Positions 15,804 to 24,820 of a DNA stretch of 56,144 bases are shown one piece after another. A program made the translations under genes and the position numbers. Each line of letters opens with the position of its first letter. The stretch's first letter is position 1. Source of the DNA: DATDAH01 sp036525535 (GTDB lineage: Bacteria > Actinomycetota > Acidimicrobiia > Acidimicrobiales > DATDAH01); contig DATDAH010000377.1 in NCBI GenBank assembly GCA_036525535.1, forward strand, positions 1-56,144. Direction: 5' to 3'. Below the pieces are notes generated by a model. That model did no database searches. It was not told the DNA's origin and worked only from the letters and a program-made list of their open reading frames with translations.

Positions 15804-16615
15804 GACGCCGCCAGCCGCTTGCGCAGCTGCCATGCCGCGGCCGTCACCGACAGGACGGCGAGCGTGCCGGCCGTGCCCAGGGCCACGGCGGCCTCGGAGG
15901 AGGACCAACCGACGACCACCAGGTGGCGGGCGGCGTCGATCACCCAGGTGATGGGGTTGGCCTCAGCGAGCTGCTGGTACCAGCCGGTCATCAGCTGGGT
16001 CGGGAAGAAGGCCGAGCTCAGGAACAAGAGGATGAAGATGAGCGGGAACGAGTTCTGCACCGTCTCCTGGGAGCCCGTCCGGACACCCACTGCGGCGGTG
16101 ACCCCGCCGATGGCGATGGCCATGATCATCGCCAGTACGACGAGGACCACGAACCCGGCCAGGCCGGAGTGGATGCGCGCCCCGAAGACCATGAACACAC
16201 TGACGAACAGGACCGCCTGGAACGCCCCCAGGGCGGCCCCGCCGGCCAGCCGCCCGACCAGGATGGAGGGCCGCCAGATGGGTGCGGCCAGGAGGCGCTC
16301 GAAGAAGCCGTCTTCGATGTCCAGGGCGATGTCGGAGCCCCCGGCCACCGCGCCGAACATCACCCCCTGGATCATGCTGGCGGGCAGGAGGAAGTCGAAG
16401 AACGAGTCCACCGGCGGGAACCCGGGCAGCGCGGTGGCCCGGTTGAAGGCCGACGCGTTCACCGCGGCCAGGAGCAGGGGGAAGAGGATCGCCGGGAACC
16501 AGACCGCGGGCTGGCGCATGGTCGCCTTCACCGAGCGGCGGGCCAGGACTCGGATCTGGGCGAACGGCTGTGCGTGGAACTCCTCGGTGTCGGCCACGGA
16601 CACGGAGAGGCTCAC
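15800..16615 (-). CDS. ABC-2 type transporter permease (first)
   Basis: 271 residues; GTG chosen because it overlaps the ATPase stop in a GTGA and precedes the conserved VLARRSVKATMRQP amphipathic segment. DIALDIEDGFFERLLAAPIWRPSILVGRL is the DrrB-like coupling motif. About six membrane spans follow, with SSAFFPTQLMTGWYQQLAEANPITWVIDAAR near the end as usual for this family. The longer upstream frame overlaps the ATPase and is rejected. It probably pairs with the other permease as a heterodimer. Confidence 0.86.
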   Translation of the reverse strand: MSLSVSVADTEEFHAQPFAQIRVLARRSVKATMRQPAVWFPAILFPLLLAAVNASAFNRATALPGFPPVDSFFDFLLPASMIQGVMFGAVAGGSDIALDIEDGFFERLLAAPIWRPSILVGRLAGGAALGAFQAVLFVSVFMVFGARIHSGLAGFVVLVVLAMIMAIAIGGVTAAVGVRTGSQETVQNSFPLIFILLFLSSAFFPTQLMTGWYQQLAEANPITWVIDAARHLVVVGWSSSEAAVALGTAGTLAVLSVTAAAWQLRKRLAAS

Positions 16616-17580
16616 GGGGCGACCTGGGTCTCCTCGGCCCCCTCCAGGCGACGGCCGGTCGCGTCGGCGAAGACATCGTCCAGCGAGGGCTGGTGCAGCT
16701 CGAGGCGCTCCACGGCGATCCCCGCCTGGTCGAGCGTGCGCACGACCTCGGCCATCTGCGCGGCGCCTCCGGGGAGGCCGATGCAGACACCCTCGTGGGC
16801 GGGCCGCGTCTCGCCGACCCCCGCCAGGGCCAGACGGGCACGGTCCTCGTCCCCCGGCGGCACGTCGATCTGGACCGTGGGGGCCCCCAGCGCCGCCTTG
16901 AGCTCGGCCGATGCCCCTTCCCGCACGATCCGGCCGTAGTCGATGATGGCGAGGCGGCCGGCCAGCTGGTCGGCCTCCTCGAGGTACTGCGTCGTCAACA
17001 GGACGGTCATGCCCTGGTCCTCGTTGAGGCGACGCACCTCGTCCCACAGCGCGATGCGGCTCATCGGGTCGAGGCCGGTGGTCGGCTCGTCCAGGAAGAG
17101 CACAGCAGGCTCGTGGACCAGGGACAGCGCCAGGTCCAGGCGGCGGCGCATGCCGCCCGAGTACGTGCCGACGCGCCGGTCGGCGGCGGCGGTCAGCCCG
17201 ACTCGCTCGAGGAGCACCCCGGAGCGGCGATCCGCGTCCTTCCGGGGGATGCCGTGGAGGATGGACTGGAGCTGCAACAGCTCCCGTCCGCTCATGAGGG
17301 GGTCGATGGCGGCGTCCTGAAGGGCCACGCCGATCGACCGGCGGACCTTGCCGGCCTCCTTGACCACGTCGAACCCGGCGACCCGGGCCGAGCCGGCCGT
17401 GGGGCTGAGCAGGGTCGTCAGCATCCGCACCGTGGTCGACTTGCCCGCCCCGTTGGGGCCCAGGAAACCGTAGATCTCGCCCTCACGGACCTGGAGGTCG
17501 ACACCGTCGACGGCGACCACGTCGCCGAAGTGCCGGACCAGCCCGCTGGCTTCGATCGGATGTTCCACGACGCTCCCCAC
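16612..17580 (-). CDS. ABC exporter ATP-binding protein (DrrA family)
   Basis: 322 residues. Walker A GPNGAGKST, the Q-loop region VALQDAAIDPLMSGRE, the signature YSGGMRRRLDLALSL and Walker B VLFLDEPTTGLDP are all intact. The DrrA-type C-terminal extension ends LHQPSLDDVFADATGR. A GTG at 17568 could also be the start. Such ATPases power ABC-2 exporters; the two overlapping permease genes downstream complete the transporter. The operon lies between ftsB and the convergent coxM, so it marks the eno-side end of the accessory island. Confidence 0.92.
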   Translation of the reverse strand: MGSVVEHPIEASGLVRHFGDVVAVDGVDLQVREGEIYGFLGPNGAGKSTTVRMLTTLLSPTAGSARVAGFDVVKEAGKVRRSIGVALQDAAIDPLMSGRELLQLQSILHGIPRKDADRRSGVLLERVGLTAAADRRVGTYSGGMRRRLDLALSLVHEPAVLFLDEPTTGLDPMSRIALWDEVRRLNEDQGMTVLLTTQYLEEADQLAGRLAIIDYGRIVREGASAELKAALGAPTVQIDVPPGDEDRARLALAGVGETRPAHEGVCIGLPGGAAQMAEVVRTLDQAGIAVERLELHQPSLDDVFADATGRRLEGAEETQVAP

Positions 17581-17619
17581 CTCGGCGGTAGGGCGAATCT
17601 ATCCAGCTGGCAGTGGCTG

Positions 17620-17979
17620 TCAGCCGGCCGTGCCGGACGCGGCGGCTGCGGCCGCGCCCCGGAGGACGTCGAAGGGCCAACCGGTGGGGATGGGCAGCGG
17701 CGCAGGGGGGGCGGGCAGGACGGCGAAGACCTCTTCACCGGGGTAGCCGAGGTTGAAACGTTCGCGGGCCACCTGCTCGATCTGCTCCGGGTCCTGGAGC
17801 GCGACCTGCCTGGCGTTCAGCTCCTCGAGCTCCGCATCGAGGGCGTCCAGCTGGTGCTCGGCGGCGTCGGTTGCCGCTTGCTGGTTCATGTAGTTCCGGG
17901 CGGGTACGAACATCACGTAACCCACGGCCACGATCGTGGCCAGGACCAGAGCGATCGTCGTCTTCCTCGGCTTAGGCAT
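17620..17979 (-). CDS. ftsB: Septum formation initiator FtsB/DivIC
   Basis: 119 residues. A short basic N-terminus MPKPRKTT is followed by one membrane helix (IALVLATIVAVGYVMFV) and a coiled coil rich in Ala, Gln, Glu and Leu. ARERFNLGYPGEEVFAVLP is the conserved FtsB ending; a Pro/Ala-rich tail trails it. FtsB links FtsQ and FtsL in the divisome. The start overlaps the eno stop by 8 bases, the conserved actinobacterial eno-ftsB arrangement. The usual next gene, DUF501, is displaced about 13.5 kb away. Confidence 0.88.
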   Translation of the reverse strand: MPKPRKTTIALVLATIVAVGYVMFVPARNYMNQQAATDAAEHQLDALDAELEELNARQVALQDPEQIEQVARERFNLGYPGEEVFAVLPAPPAPLPIPTGWPFDVLRGAAAAAASGTAG

Positions 17980-19264
17980 CCGACCCTCCCCCCGGGAAGG
18001 CAGTGGCGCCCGGATAGGCCGCGGCCTCGCCGAGGTCCTCCTCGATCCGCAGGAGCTGGTTGTACTTGGCGACCCGGTCGCTGCGGGCCAGGGCCCCGGT
18101 CTTGATCTGGCCGCAGTTGGTGGCCACGGCCAGATCGGCGATGGTCGTGTCCTCGGTCTCTCCGGAGCGGTGCGACATGACCGCGGTGTAGGCCGCCCGG
18201 TGGGCCATGTCGACGGCGTCGAGGGTCTCGCTCAGCGAACCGATCTGGTTGACCTTGACCAGGATGGAGTTGGCCACCCCGGACTGGATCCCCCGCTCGA
18301 GGCGCTCGGTGTTGGTGACGAAGAGGTCGTCGCCCACCAGCTGCAGCGATCGGCCGAGGCGCTCGGTGAGGGCGGACCAGCCGTCCCAGTCCTCTTCGGC
18401 CATGCCGTCCTCGATGGTCACGATCGGGTACCGGTCGACGAGGCCGGCCAGGTAGTCGACCATGTCGTCGGAGGAGAGCCGTCGGCCGCCCTCGCCGGCC
18501 AGGACGTAGGTGCCGTCCTCGAAGAACTCCGTCGACGCGGCGTCCAGGCCCAGCACGATGTCGTCGCCCGGGATCCGGCCCGTGGCTTCGATGGCCTCCA
18601 CCAGCAGGGCCACGGCCTCCTCGTTCGAGGCCAGGTTCGGGGCGAAGCCGCCCTCGTCGCCCACCAGGGTCGACAGGCCCCGGCCCGACAGGATGCCCTT
18701 GAGCGCCTGGTAGGTCTCGGCCCCCCACCGCAAGGCCTCGGCGAAGGAAGCCGCCCCGACGGGCAGGATCATGAACTCCTGGACGTCCAGGTTGTTGTCC
18801 GCGTGCTCGCCACCGTTGATCACGTTCATCATCGGCACGGGCAGGACATGGGCGTTGGCCCCGCCGACGTAGCGGTAGAGGGGGACCTCGAGCTCGTCGG
18901 CGGCCGCCTTGGCCACGGCCAGGGAGATCCCGAGGATGGCATTCGCCCCGACCCGGGCCTTGTTGTCCGTCCCGTCGGCGTCGATCAGCTGCCGGTCGAC
19001 GTCGCGCTGGTCGAGCGCTTCCTCGCCGAGCAGCAGGTCGGTGAGCTCACCGTTGACGAAGCCCACGGCGTCGAGGACGCCCTTGCCGCCGTAGCGGTCG
19101 CCACCGTCCCGCAGCTCGACGGCTTCGAACTGGCCGGTGGACGCCCCACTGGGGACGATGGCCCGGCCCCGGGCGCCGGAGGCGAGTACCACCTCGACCT
19201 CGACGGTCGGGTTCCCGCGGGAGTCGAGGACCTCACGGCCCACGACGTGGATGATCTCGCTCAT
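17972..19264 (-). CDS. eno: Enolase
   Basis: 430 residues, the usual length. MSEIIHVVGREVLDSRGNPTVEVEV is the classic start. The signature ILVKVNQIGSLSETLDAV, the catalytic region SHRSGETEDTTIADLAVA and the metal site around TIEDGMAEEDW are all present. It converts 2-phosphoglycerate to phosphoenolpyruvate. A good ribosome binding site (AAGGAG) lies 9 bases before the ATG. The gene belongs to the mfd-mazG-eno-ftsB row, with a 125-base gap upstream in which I see no further clear element. Confidence 0.98.
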   Translation of the reverse strand: MSEIIHVVGREVLDSRGNPTVEVEVVLASGARGRAIVPSGASTGQFEAVELRDGGDRYGGKGVLDAVGFVNGELTDLLLGEEALDQRDVDRQLIDADGTDNKARVGANAILGISLAVAKAAADELEVPLYRYVGGANAHVLPVPMMNVINGGEHADNNLDVQEFMILPVGAASFAEALRWGAETYQALKGILSGRGLSTLVGDEGGFAPNLASNEEAVALLVEAIEATGRIPGDDIVLGLDAASTEFFEDGTYVLAGEGGRRLSSDDMVDYLAGLVDRYPIVTIEDGMAEEDWDGWSALTERLGRSLQLVGDDLFVTNTERLERGIQSGVANSILVKVNQIGSLSETLDAVDMAHRAAYTAVMSHRSGETEDTTIADLAVATNCGQIKTGALARSDRVAKYNQLLRIEEDLGEAAAYPGATAFPGGGSDA

Positions 19265-19389
19265 CGTCGTCCGCTCCTTGCGGTGAGGGGACGGGGAGTG
19301 TCAGGCCGGGGTCGCGACGCGCTGTGGCTCACGTCCGTGTTGCTCCTGTGGCTGGTGTGGCCCGTGTTCCCCGACCTGTTTCTAGCCGA

Positions 19390-20676
19390 TCAGCCGTCGG
19401 ATTCCGCGGCACGCAGTGCGTCCTGCCACGCCGCCGCGGTGCGGCGCAGGGCGTCTTCGGGGTCGATGCCCGCGTCGCGGGCCCGCGTCACGATGGCCAG
19501 GAGCTCGGCACCGAGGTCGTTGCCTTCGGGCGGAGGGACCCGGTCGAGCAGCCCGGTGGCCGCGGCCTTCTTCTCGATCTTGAGGGCGAAGAGCAGGGCG
19601 GGGAGGCCGCGGGGGATGCCGTCGAAGACGCTGTCCCTCCCCTTTTCCTCCTTCTTGATCGCCTCCCAGTTGGCGACCACCTCGTCGGCCCCGTCGACCT
19701 CGACGGCGGCGAACACATGGGGGTGGCGCAGGACGAGCTTGTCGTGGATGCCCCGGGCCACGTCGGCCAGGGTGAAACGACCTTCCTCGGCGCCCAGGGT
19801 GGCGTGGAAGACGACTTGGAAGAGCAGGTCGCCCAGCTCCTCCTCGAGCGCGGCGTAGCCCTCGTCCTCCTCGGTGCTGAGCAGCTCGATGGCGTCCAGG
19901 ACCTCATAGCTCTCCTCGATCAGGTGGCGGGTGAGCGACTGGTGGGTCTGTTCCCGGTCCCACGGGCACTCCGCCCGGAGGCGGCGCACGACCTCGGTGA
20001 ACCGCTGCAACTCGGCGGCGACGGGTGCCGCCAACGCCGGGATCCAGAGCGAGGTGAGGTGATCGGGTTCGACGACCCGATCCAGGTCGTTCCAAGTCAC
20101 CTCGGTGACCCGCTCGTCGGGCAGGCCGAGGCGCTGGAGCACGGTCACCGTCAGGTCCCCGGGGTCCTCGACCGAGAGCTTGATGTCGGCGAGGACCGAT
20201 GCCCGGTCGCACTGGCCGACCAGCAACGGTCCGGTTGACCCCGCCGCGGCCACGGCGAAGTCGTGGCCGTCGACGAAGCGGGCACCCGCCGTCACGGGAT
20301 CGACGCCGAGACGGTCCCACGCCAGGTCGAGGAAGGACACCGACGCCAGAACCACGATCTGGACCCGCTCGTCGTCGCGCAGCAGTTCGACCGTGTGCTC
20401 GGCCACCGACGGTGAGCCGGGCACGGCGTAGAGCACCTCACCGTGAGCCGCCGCGGCGCCGACCAAATCGGCGACGATCCCGCGGTAGACGGCATCCATC
20501 GTGGCCTCGGCCTCGTAGCGGTCATCGAAGCTCGTGGCGTCGGGGACGGCGACGGCCGCCGGGTGCCGAGTGGTGCGCAGGAACCGGTGCGGGATCCGCT
20601 CGATCGCTGCCCGGGCCTCCGCCGTCAGCAGCTCCGGCCCGGCCGGTCCCAGCCCGACGACGACGATGCGGCTCAA
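19390..20676 (-). CDS. mazG: Tetrapyrrole-methylase-like domain fused to MazG nucleotide pyrophosphohydrolase
   Basis: 428 residues. Residues 1-200 resemble a tetrapyrrole methylase (YabN-like): VVVGLGPAGPELLTAEA at the start and VLYAVPGSPSVAEHTVELL near 100. From about 215 a MazG domain follows, with the metal-binding glutamates of HLIEESYEVLDAI and LEEELGDLLFQVVFHA, then VLRHPHVF. MazG removes house-cleaning NTPs by releasing pyrophosphate. The same fusion exists in Bacillus YabN. The start is TTG, overlapping the upstream lipoprotein stop in a TTGA. Confidence 0.9.
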   Translation of the reverse strand: MSRIVVVGLGPAGPELLTAEARAAIERIPHRFLRTTRHPAAVAVPDATSFDDRYEAEATMDAVYRGIVADLVGAAAAHGEVLYAVPGSPSVAEHTVELLRDDERVQIVVLASVSFLDLAWDRLGVDPVTAGARFVDGHDFAVAAAGSTGPLLVGQCDRASVLADIKLSVEDPGDLTVTVLQRLGLPDERVTEVTWNDLDRVVEPDHLTSLWIPALAAPVAAELQRFTEVVRRLRAECPWDREQTHQSLTRHLIEESYEVLDAIELLSTEEDEGYAALEEELGDLLFQVVFHATLGAEEGRFTLADVARGIHDKLVLRHPHVFAAVEVDGADEVVANWEAIKKEEKGRDSVFDGIPRGLPALLFALKIEKKAAATGLLDRVPPPEGNDLGAELLAIVTRARDAGIDPEDALRRTAAAWQDALRAAESDG

Positions 20677-21299
20677 CCGGTGGGAATCGGGGCGGCGGGG
20701 GCGGTCGTGGCGGAGACGGGGCCCTCGGGCGCGGTGACGGAGAACGTGTCGGGGTCCCAGGTGCCGAAGCGCTCGTTCACCTCGACGTCGGCCGCCGGCA
20801 CGAGCTCACCCAGGCGGGCCTGGGCGGCCTGCTGGTCGCCGTCGAACGAACCGGTGAGAGCGATGAAGTTGGCGTAGAGCTCGACGAGCAGGTCGAAGTA
20901 CGGGTCCGGGACGGTCTCCCTCTCCATGGGCGGGGCCCCCGTCTGCTGGTCGCCGGCGGCCAGCAGCTGGGTGACCGTCTCCTCCGCCGAGCTCTGGTCG
21001 TCCTCGCTGACCTCGATGCCCTGGTCGGCCAACTCGCCTTCGAGTACCGCGGACAGGACCTTGAAGTTCAGGAGGGTGGTCACGAAGCTCGTCGAGATCG
21101 TGTCGGTGCCGCTCCCCCGGGCGTCATAGGCGGCCAGGAAGTCGTCACTCTCGGCGACGACATCCAACTGCTCCTCCAGGTCGCCGACCGTGAGGACCTC
21201 CTCGCCGTCGACGGTCAGGACGGCCTGGTCGTCCGAGGCACAGCCGAGGAGGCTCAGGGACAGCAGGCAGGCGGCGGTAAGGGCGAGAAGGCGCTTCAC
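20673..21299 (-). CDS. SurA N-terminal-like lipoprotein
   Basis: 208 residues; the GTG start gives a perfect lipoprotein signal, KRLLALTAACLLSLSLLGC with the lipidated Cys at 20. The body begins VLTVDGEEVLTVGDLEEQL, the typical SurA/peptidyl-prolyl isomerase N-domain opening, and is helical and acidic. No PPIase domain follows, so a chaperone-like role outside the membrane is more likely than isomerase activity. It lies between mfd and mazG. The longer open frame upstream overlaps mfd and is a shadow. Confidence 0.78.
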   Translation of the reverse strand: MKRLLALTAACLLSLSLLGCASDDQAVLTVDGEEVLTVGDLEEQLDVVAESDDFLAAYDARGSGTDTISTSFVTTLLNFKVLSAVLEGELADQGIEVSEDDQSSAEETVTQLLAAGDQQTGAPPMERETVPDPYFDLLVELYANFIALTGSFDGDQQAAQARLGELVPAADVEVNERFGTWDPDTFSVTAPEGPVSATTAPAAPIPTG

Positions 21300-21318
21300 T
21301 GAGCAGGGATCGTAGGGA

Positions 21319-24300
21319 TCAGGCGCCCGCAGGAACCAGCGGGGTGGCCGGGACCAGCTCGTCGAGGAGGGCGATGAGGGCCGGGGCCACGTCCTCGGGC
21401 TTGGACACCGGTACCTGCAGTTCACCCGTGTCCTCCTTGTAGACGGCCTTCGGCAGGAGGCGCTGGAGGCGGACCTGCTTGCTCTCGGCCAGCTCCACCG
21501 GGCCGAGCTTGGCCACATGAGAGGGCCCGGAGAACGCCTGGTTGCGGGTCACGACCACGTCGGTGACCCCTGCCCGCTGACAGACGGCGCGGAGGCGGGC
21601 CACGTCGAGCAGAGCGCTGGCGGCGTCCGGCACGGGGCCGTAGCGGTCCTCCCACTCGGCCTGGATGTCGGCCACCTGGGCCGGGTCGGTGACCGAGGCC
21701 AGGCGCCGGTAGGCCTCCAGGCGCAGCTCCTCCTTCGGCACGTAGTCCGCCGACAGGTTGGCGTCGAGGGGCAGGTCCAGCTTCACCTCGGCCGGCTCCC
21801 GGACCTCCTCACCCTTCAGCTCGGCCACCGCCTCGGTGACCATCTGGCAGTAGAGGTCATAGCCCACGGCGGCGATGTGACCGGACTGACCGGTGCCGAG
21901 CAGGTTTCCGGCGCCCCGCATCTCGAGGTCCCGCATGGCGATCTTGAAGCCCGAGCCCAGCTCGGTGGACTCGCCGATGGTGCGCAGGCGCTCGTAGGCG
22001 TCCTCGCTCAGCGAGCGGTCGGGCGGGGTGAACAGGTAGGCGTAGGCGCGCTGCCCGGCCCGGCCCACCCGGCCCCGGATCTGATGGAGCTGGCCCAGGC
22101 CCAGGAGGTCGGCCCGGTCGACCACGAGGGTGTTGACGGTGGGCATGTCGATGCCCGACTCGATGATCGTGGTGCAGACCAGCACGTCGTACTGGCCCTC
22201 CCAGAAGTCGATGACGACCCGCTCCAGGCTCCCCTCGTCCATTTGCCCGTGGGCGATCGCGATGCGGGCCTCGGGCACCAGCTCCTGCAGGCCCCGGGCG
22301 ACGTGCTCGATGTCCTCGACCCGGTTGTGGACGAAGAAGACTTGGCCCTCGCGGAGCAGCTCCCGGCGGATGGACTCGGCGACGGCCCGCTCGTCGTAGT
22401 CCCCGACGTAGGTGAGGATGGGCTGGCGGTCGGCCGGCGGGGTGTTGATGATCGACAGGTCCCGGATACCCGTGAGGCTCATCTCCAGGGTCCGGGGGAT
22501 CGGTGTGGCGCTCAGGGTGAGCACGTCCACGTCGGCCCGGAACTCCTTGATGGCCTCCTTGTGGCTGACGCCGAAGCGCTGCTCCTCGTCGACGATCAGC
22601 AGGCCCAGGTTGGCGAATCGGACGTCGCCCGACAGCAGGCGGTGGGTGCCGATGACCAGGTCGACGGACCCCAGTCCGATGCCCTCGATGACCGCCTTCT
22701 GCTGGCCGGTGGTCAGGAAGCGGCTCAGGACCTCGACCCGGATCGGGTACGGGGCGAGGCGGTCGCCGAAGGTCTGACCGTGCTGCTGGGCCAGCAGGGT
22801 GGTCGGCACCAGGACCGCGACCTGCATGCCCTCCTGGACCGCCTTGAACGCGGCCCGAATGGCGACCTCGGTCTTGCCGAAGCCGACGTCGCCGCAGACC
22901 AGCCGGTCCATGGGGGCCGGCGCCTCCATGTCCGCCTTCACCGCCTCGATGGCGGCGAGCTGGTCCGGCGTCTCCCGATAGGGGAAGGCGGCCTCGAGCT
23001 CGTGCTGCCAGGGCGTGTCGAGCCCGAAGACCGTGCCCGGGCTGGTGATGCGCTTCTGGTAGAGCACGACCAGCTCTTGAGCGATCTCCGCGACCGCCGA
23101 ACGCACCCGGGCCTTCGTCTTCTGCCAGTCCGACCCGTTGAGCCGGCTCAGGGACGGGCTGTCCCCACCGGTGTAATGACGAACCACGTCTATCTGGTCC
23201 GACGGGACGTAGAGCCGGTCGCCGCTTCGGTACTCCAGGACCAGGTAGTCCCGGTCGTGGCCGGCGATGGCGCGGCGGACCATGCCGCCGTAGCGGGCCA
23301 CGCCGTGCTGGTGGTGGACGACGTAGTCGCCCTCTTTGAGGTCGTCGAAGAAGCCCCGGGCGTCTCGCTGGCGCGGGCGGGCGGGACGGTGGGCCCGGCG
23401 CCGGCCGGTGATGTCCCGCTCGGTGAGGACGGCCAGCTTCGCCCCCGGGAGGATGAACCCACGCTCCAGGGGGGCCACGGTGGCGAGGCCCGTGCGGGGC
23501 GCAGGCAGCGGGTCGTCGTCCGTGGTGTGGCGACCGACGAGGACGTCGTGCTCCGCGAGGACCTCGACCATGCGGTCGGCGCTGCCGTCACCATCAGCCG
23601 CGATCACCAGCCGGTAGTCGTCGGCCAGGAGGCCCTGCAGTTGCTTGGCCAGCACCGCCCCGTCGCCGATGACGGGGTCCCACGCCGACGCCTTGACCTC
23701 GGGCGACGACGGACCCTCGGGCACGGGCGTCAGCGACCAGACGGGGGCGTCGGTGTGGGCCAGCAGGCGGTCGAAGTCGAGGTGGAGCTGCGGGAAGGCC
23801 CGGTCCCCTGCCTCCCAGGTCTGGGCCAACGTGGTGGCCAGGTCGGTCTCGTCGGCCAGCAGGTCGGCCGCCCGGTCTCGCATGCGGGCGGGCTCGACCA
23901 GGAGCATGAGGGCGTTGTCCGGGAGCAGGTCGGCGAGCAGCCGCTCCTCCCCCGCCAGCCAAGGCAGCCACGACTCCATGCCGTCGAAGGTCTGGCCCTC
24001 GGCGAGGCGGTCCCACTGCTCCCGACCCCAGGGCTCGGACGCCAGGAGGGCGGCGGCCCGCTCCCTGACGTCCTCGGTGGGCAGCAGCTCCCGGCAGGCG
24101 AAGAGATGCACCTCGGTGCGCTCGGTGGTGGAGCGCTGATCGGCCACCGAGAACTCGCTCAGGCGATCGACCTCGTCGCCCCACAGGTCGATGCGCACCG
24201 GCTGGTCGGCGGTGGAGGGGAACACGTCGACGATCGAGCCCCGGACGGCGACCTCGCCCCGGTGCTCGACCTGGTACTCCCGGCGGTAGCCGAGGTGGAT

Positions 24301-24765
24301 CAGTTGGCTGACCAGGCCCTCCTGGTCGACCTGCGAGCCGGCGCGGATGATCACGGGGGCGATGTCCTCGACGTGAGGGCCGAGGCGCTGGACCAGGGCC
24401 CGGATGGGGGCGACCACGATGCGGGGGGCCTGGTCGGGGTCGGTCAGGTGCCAGATGGTCCGCAGGCGGCGGCCCATCGTCTCCACCGCCGGACTGACCC
24501 GCTCGAAGGGCAGGGTCTCCCACGCCGGGAACACGTCGACGCCGTCCTCGCCGCAGAAGACCCGCAGGTCGTGGGCCAGGCGTTCGGCTTCGGTGCTGGT
24601 CGGCGTGGCCACCACGATCGGGTGGCGGGTGGAGATCTCGGCCAAGCCGGCGACGAAGATGGCCCGCGCCACCTCCGGGACGGTCAGGGTCGTCGTGGTC
24701 GCGCCGAGGACGTCGGCCAGGACAGGCTCGTCCCGCAGCAGCGCGGGGAGCGAGCGGAGGGTCAC
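21319..24765 (-). CDS. mfd: Transcription-repair coupling factor
   Basis: 1148 residues, full length. An UvrB-like N-terminal part is followed by the RNA polymerase-interacting domain (GDYVVHHQHGVARYGGMVRRA). The translocase motor has Walker A LVCGDVGFGKTEVAIRAA, the DEEQ box LLIVDEEQRFGVSHKE, LTLSATPIPRTLEMSLTGIRDLS and the motif around QIRGRVGR. A C-terminal TRCF domain is present. Mfd removes RNA polymerase stalled at DNA lesions and recruits UvrA. The GTG start has TAGATT six bases upstream and no ribosome binding site, so the message may be leaderless. Confidence 0.98.
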   Translation of the reverse strand: MTLRSLPALLRDEPVLADVLGATTTTLTVPEVARAIFVAGLAEISTRHPIVVATPTSTEAERLAHDLRVFCGEDGVDVFPAWETLPFERVSPAVETMGRRLRTIWHLTDPDQAPRIVVAPIRALVQRLGPHVEDIAPVIIRAGSQVDQEGLVSQLIHLGYRREYQVEHRGEVAVRGSIVDVFPSTADQPVRIDLWGDEVDRLSEFSVADQRSTTERTEVHLFACRELLPTEDVRERAAALLASEPWGREQWDRLAEGQTFDGMESWLPWLAGEERLLADLLPDNALMLLVEPARMRDRAADLLADETDLATTLAQTWEAGDRAFPQLHLDFDRLLAHTDAPVWSLTPVPEGPSSPEVKASAWDPVIGDGAVLAKQLQGLLADDYRLVIAADGDGSADRMVEVLAEHDVLVGRHTTDDDPLPAPRTGLATVAPLERGFILPGAKLAVLTERDITGRRRAHRPARPRQRDARGFFDDLKEGDYVVHHQHGVARYGGMVRRAIAGHDRDYLVLEYRSGDRLYVPSDQIDVVRHYTGGDSPSLSRLNGSDWQKTKARVRSAVAEIAQELVVLYQKRITSPGTVFGLDTPWQHELEAAFPYRETPDQLAAIEAVKADMEAPAPMDRLVCGDVGFGKTEVAIRAAFKAVQEGMQVAVLVPTTLLAQQHGQTFGDRLAPYPIRVEVLSRFLTTGQQKAVIEGIGLGSVDLVIGTHRLLSGDVRFANLGLLIVDEEQRFGVSHKEAIKEFRADVDVLTLSATPIPRTLEMSLTGIRDLSIINTPPADRQPILTYVGDYDERAVAESIRRELLREGQVFFVHNRVEDIEHVARGLQELVPEARIAIAHGQMDEGSLERVVIDFWEGQYDVLVCTTIIESGIDMPTVNTLVVDRADLLGLGQLHQIRGRVGRAGQRAYAYLFTPPDRSLSEDAYERLRTIGESTELGSGFKIAMRDLEMRGAGNLLGTGQSGHIAAVGYDLYCQMVTEAVAELKGEEVREPAEVKLDLPLDANLSADYVPKEELRLEAYRRLASVTDPAQVADIQAEWEDRYGPVPDAASALLDVARLRAVCQRAGVTDVVVTRNQAFSGPSHVAKLGPVELAESKQVRLQRLLPKAVYKEDTGELQVPVSKPEDVAPALIALLDELVPATPLVPAGA

Positions 24766-24771
24766 CGCCCG

Positions 24772-24777
24772 AATCTA
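24772..24777 (-). promoter_or_regulatory. Putative -10 box (TAGATT) of leaderless mfd
   Basis: On the minus strand TAGATT is followed by exactly six bases and then the GTG start of mfd. That spacing places transcription initiation on the start codon. No Shine-Dalgarno motif is present between them. Confidence 0.5.
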
Positions 24778-24820
24778 GGGCCGCCCCAGCGACGTGCGGC
24801 GGGGAGGGACGTGCTTCTCG

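Noticed and set aside
4081..17600. Recent mobile element carrying the cox genes
   Set aside because: No integrase, transposase, tRNA edge or terminal repeat was seen, and base and codon use look like the flanks.
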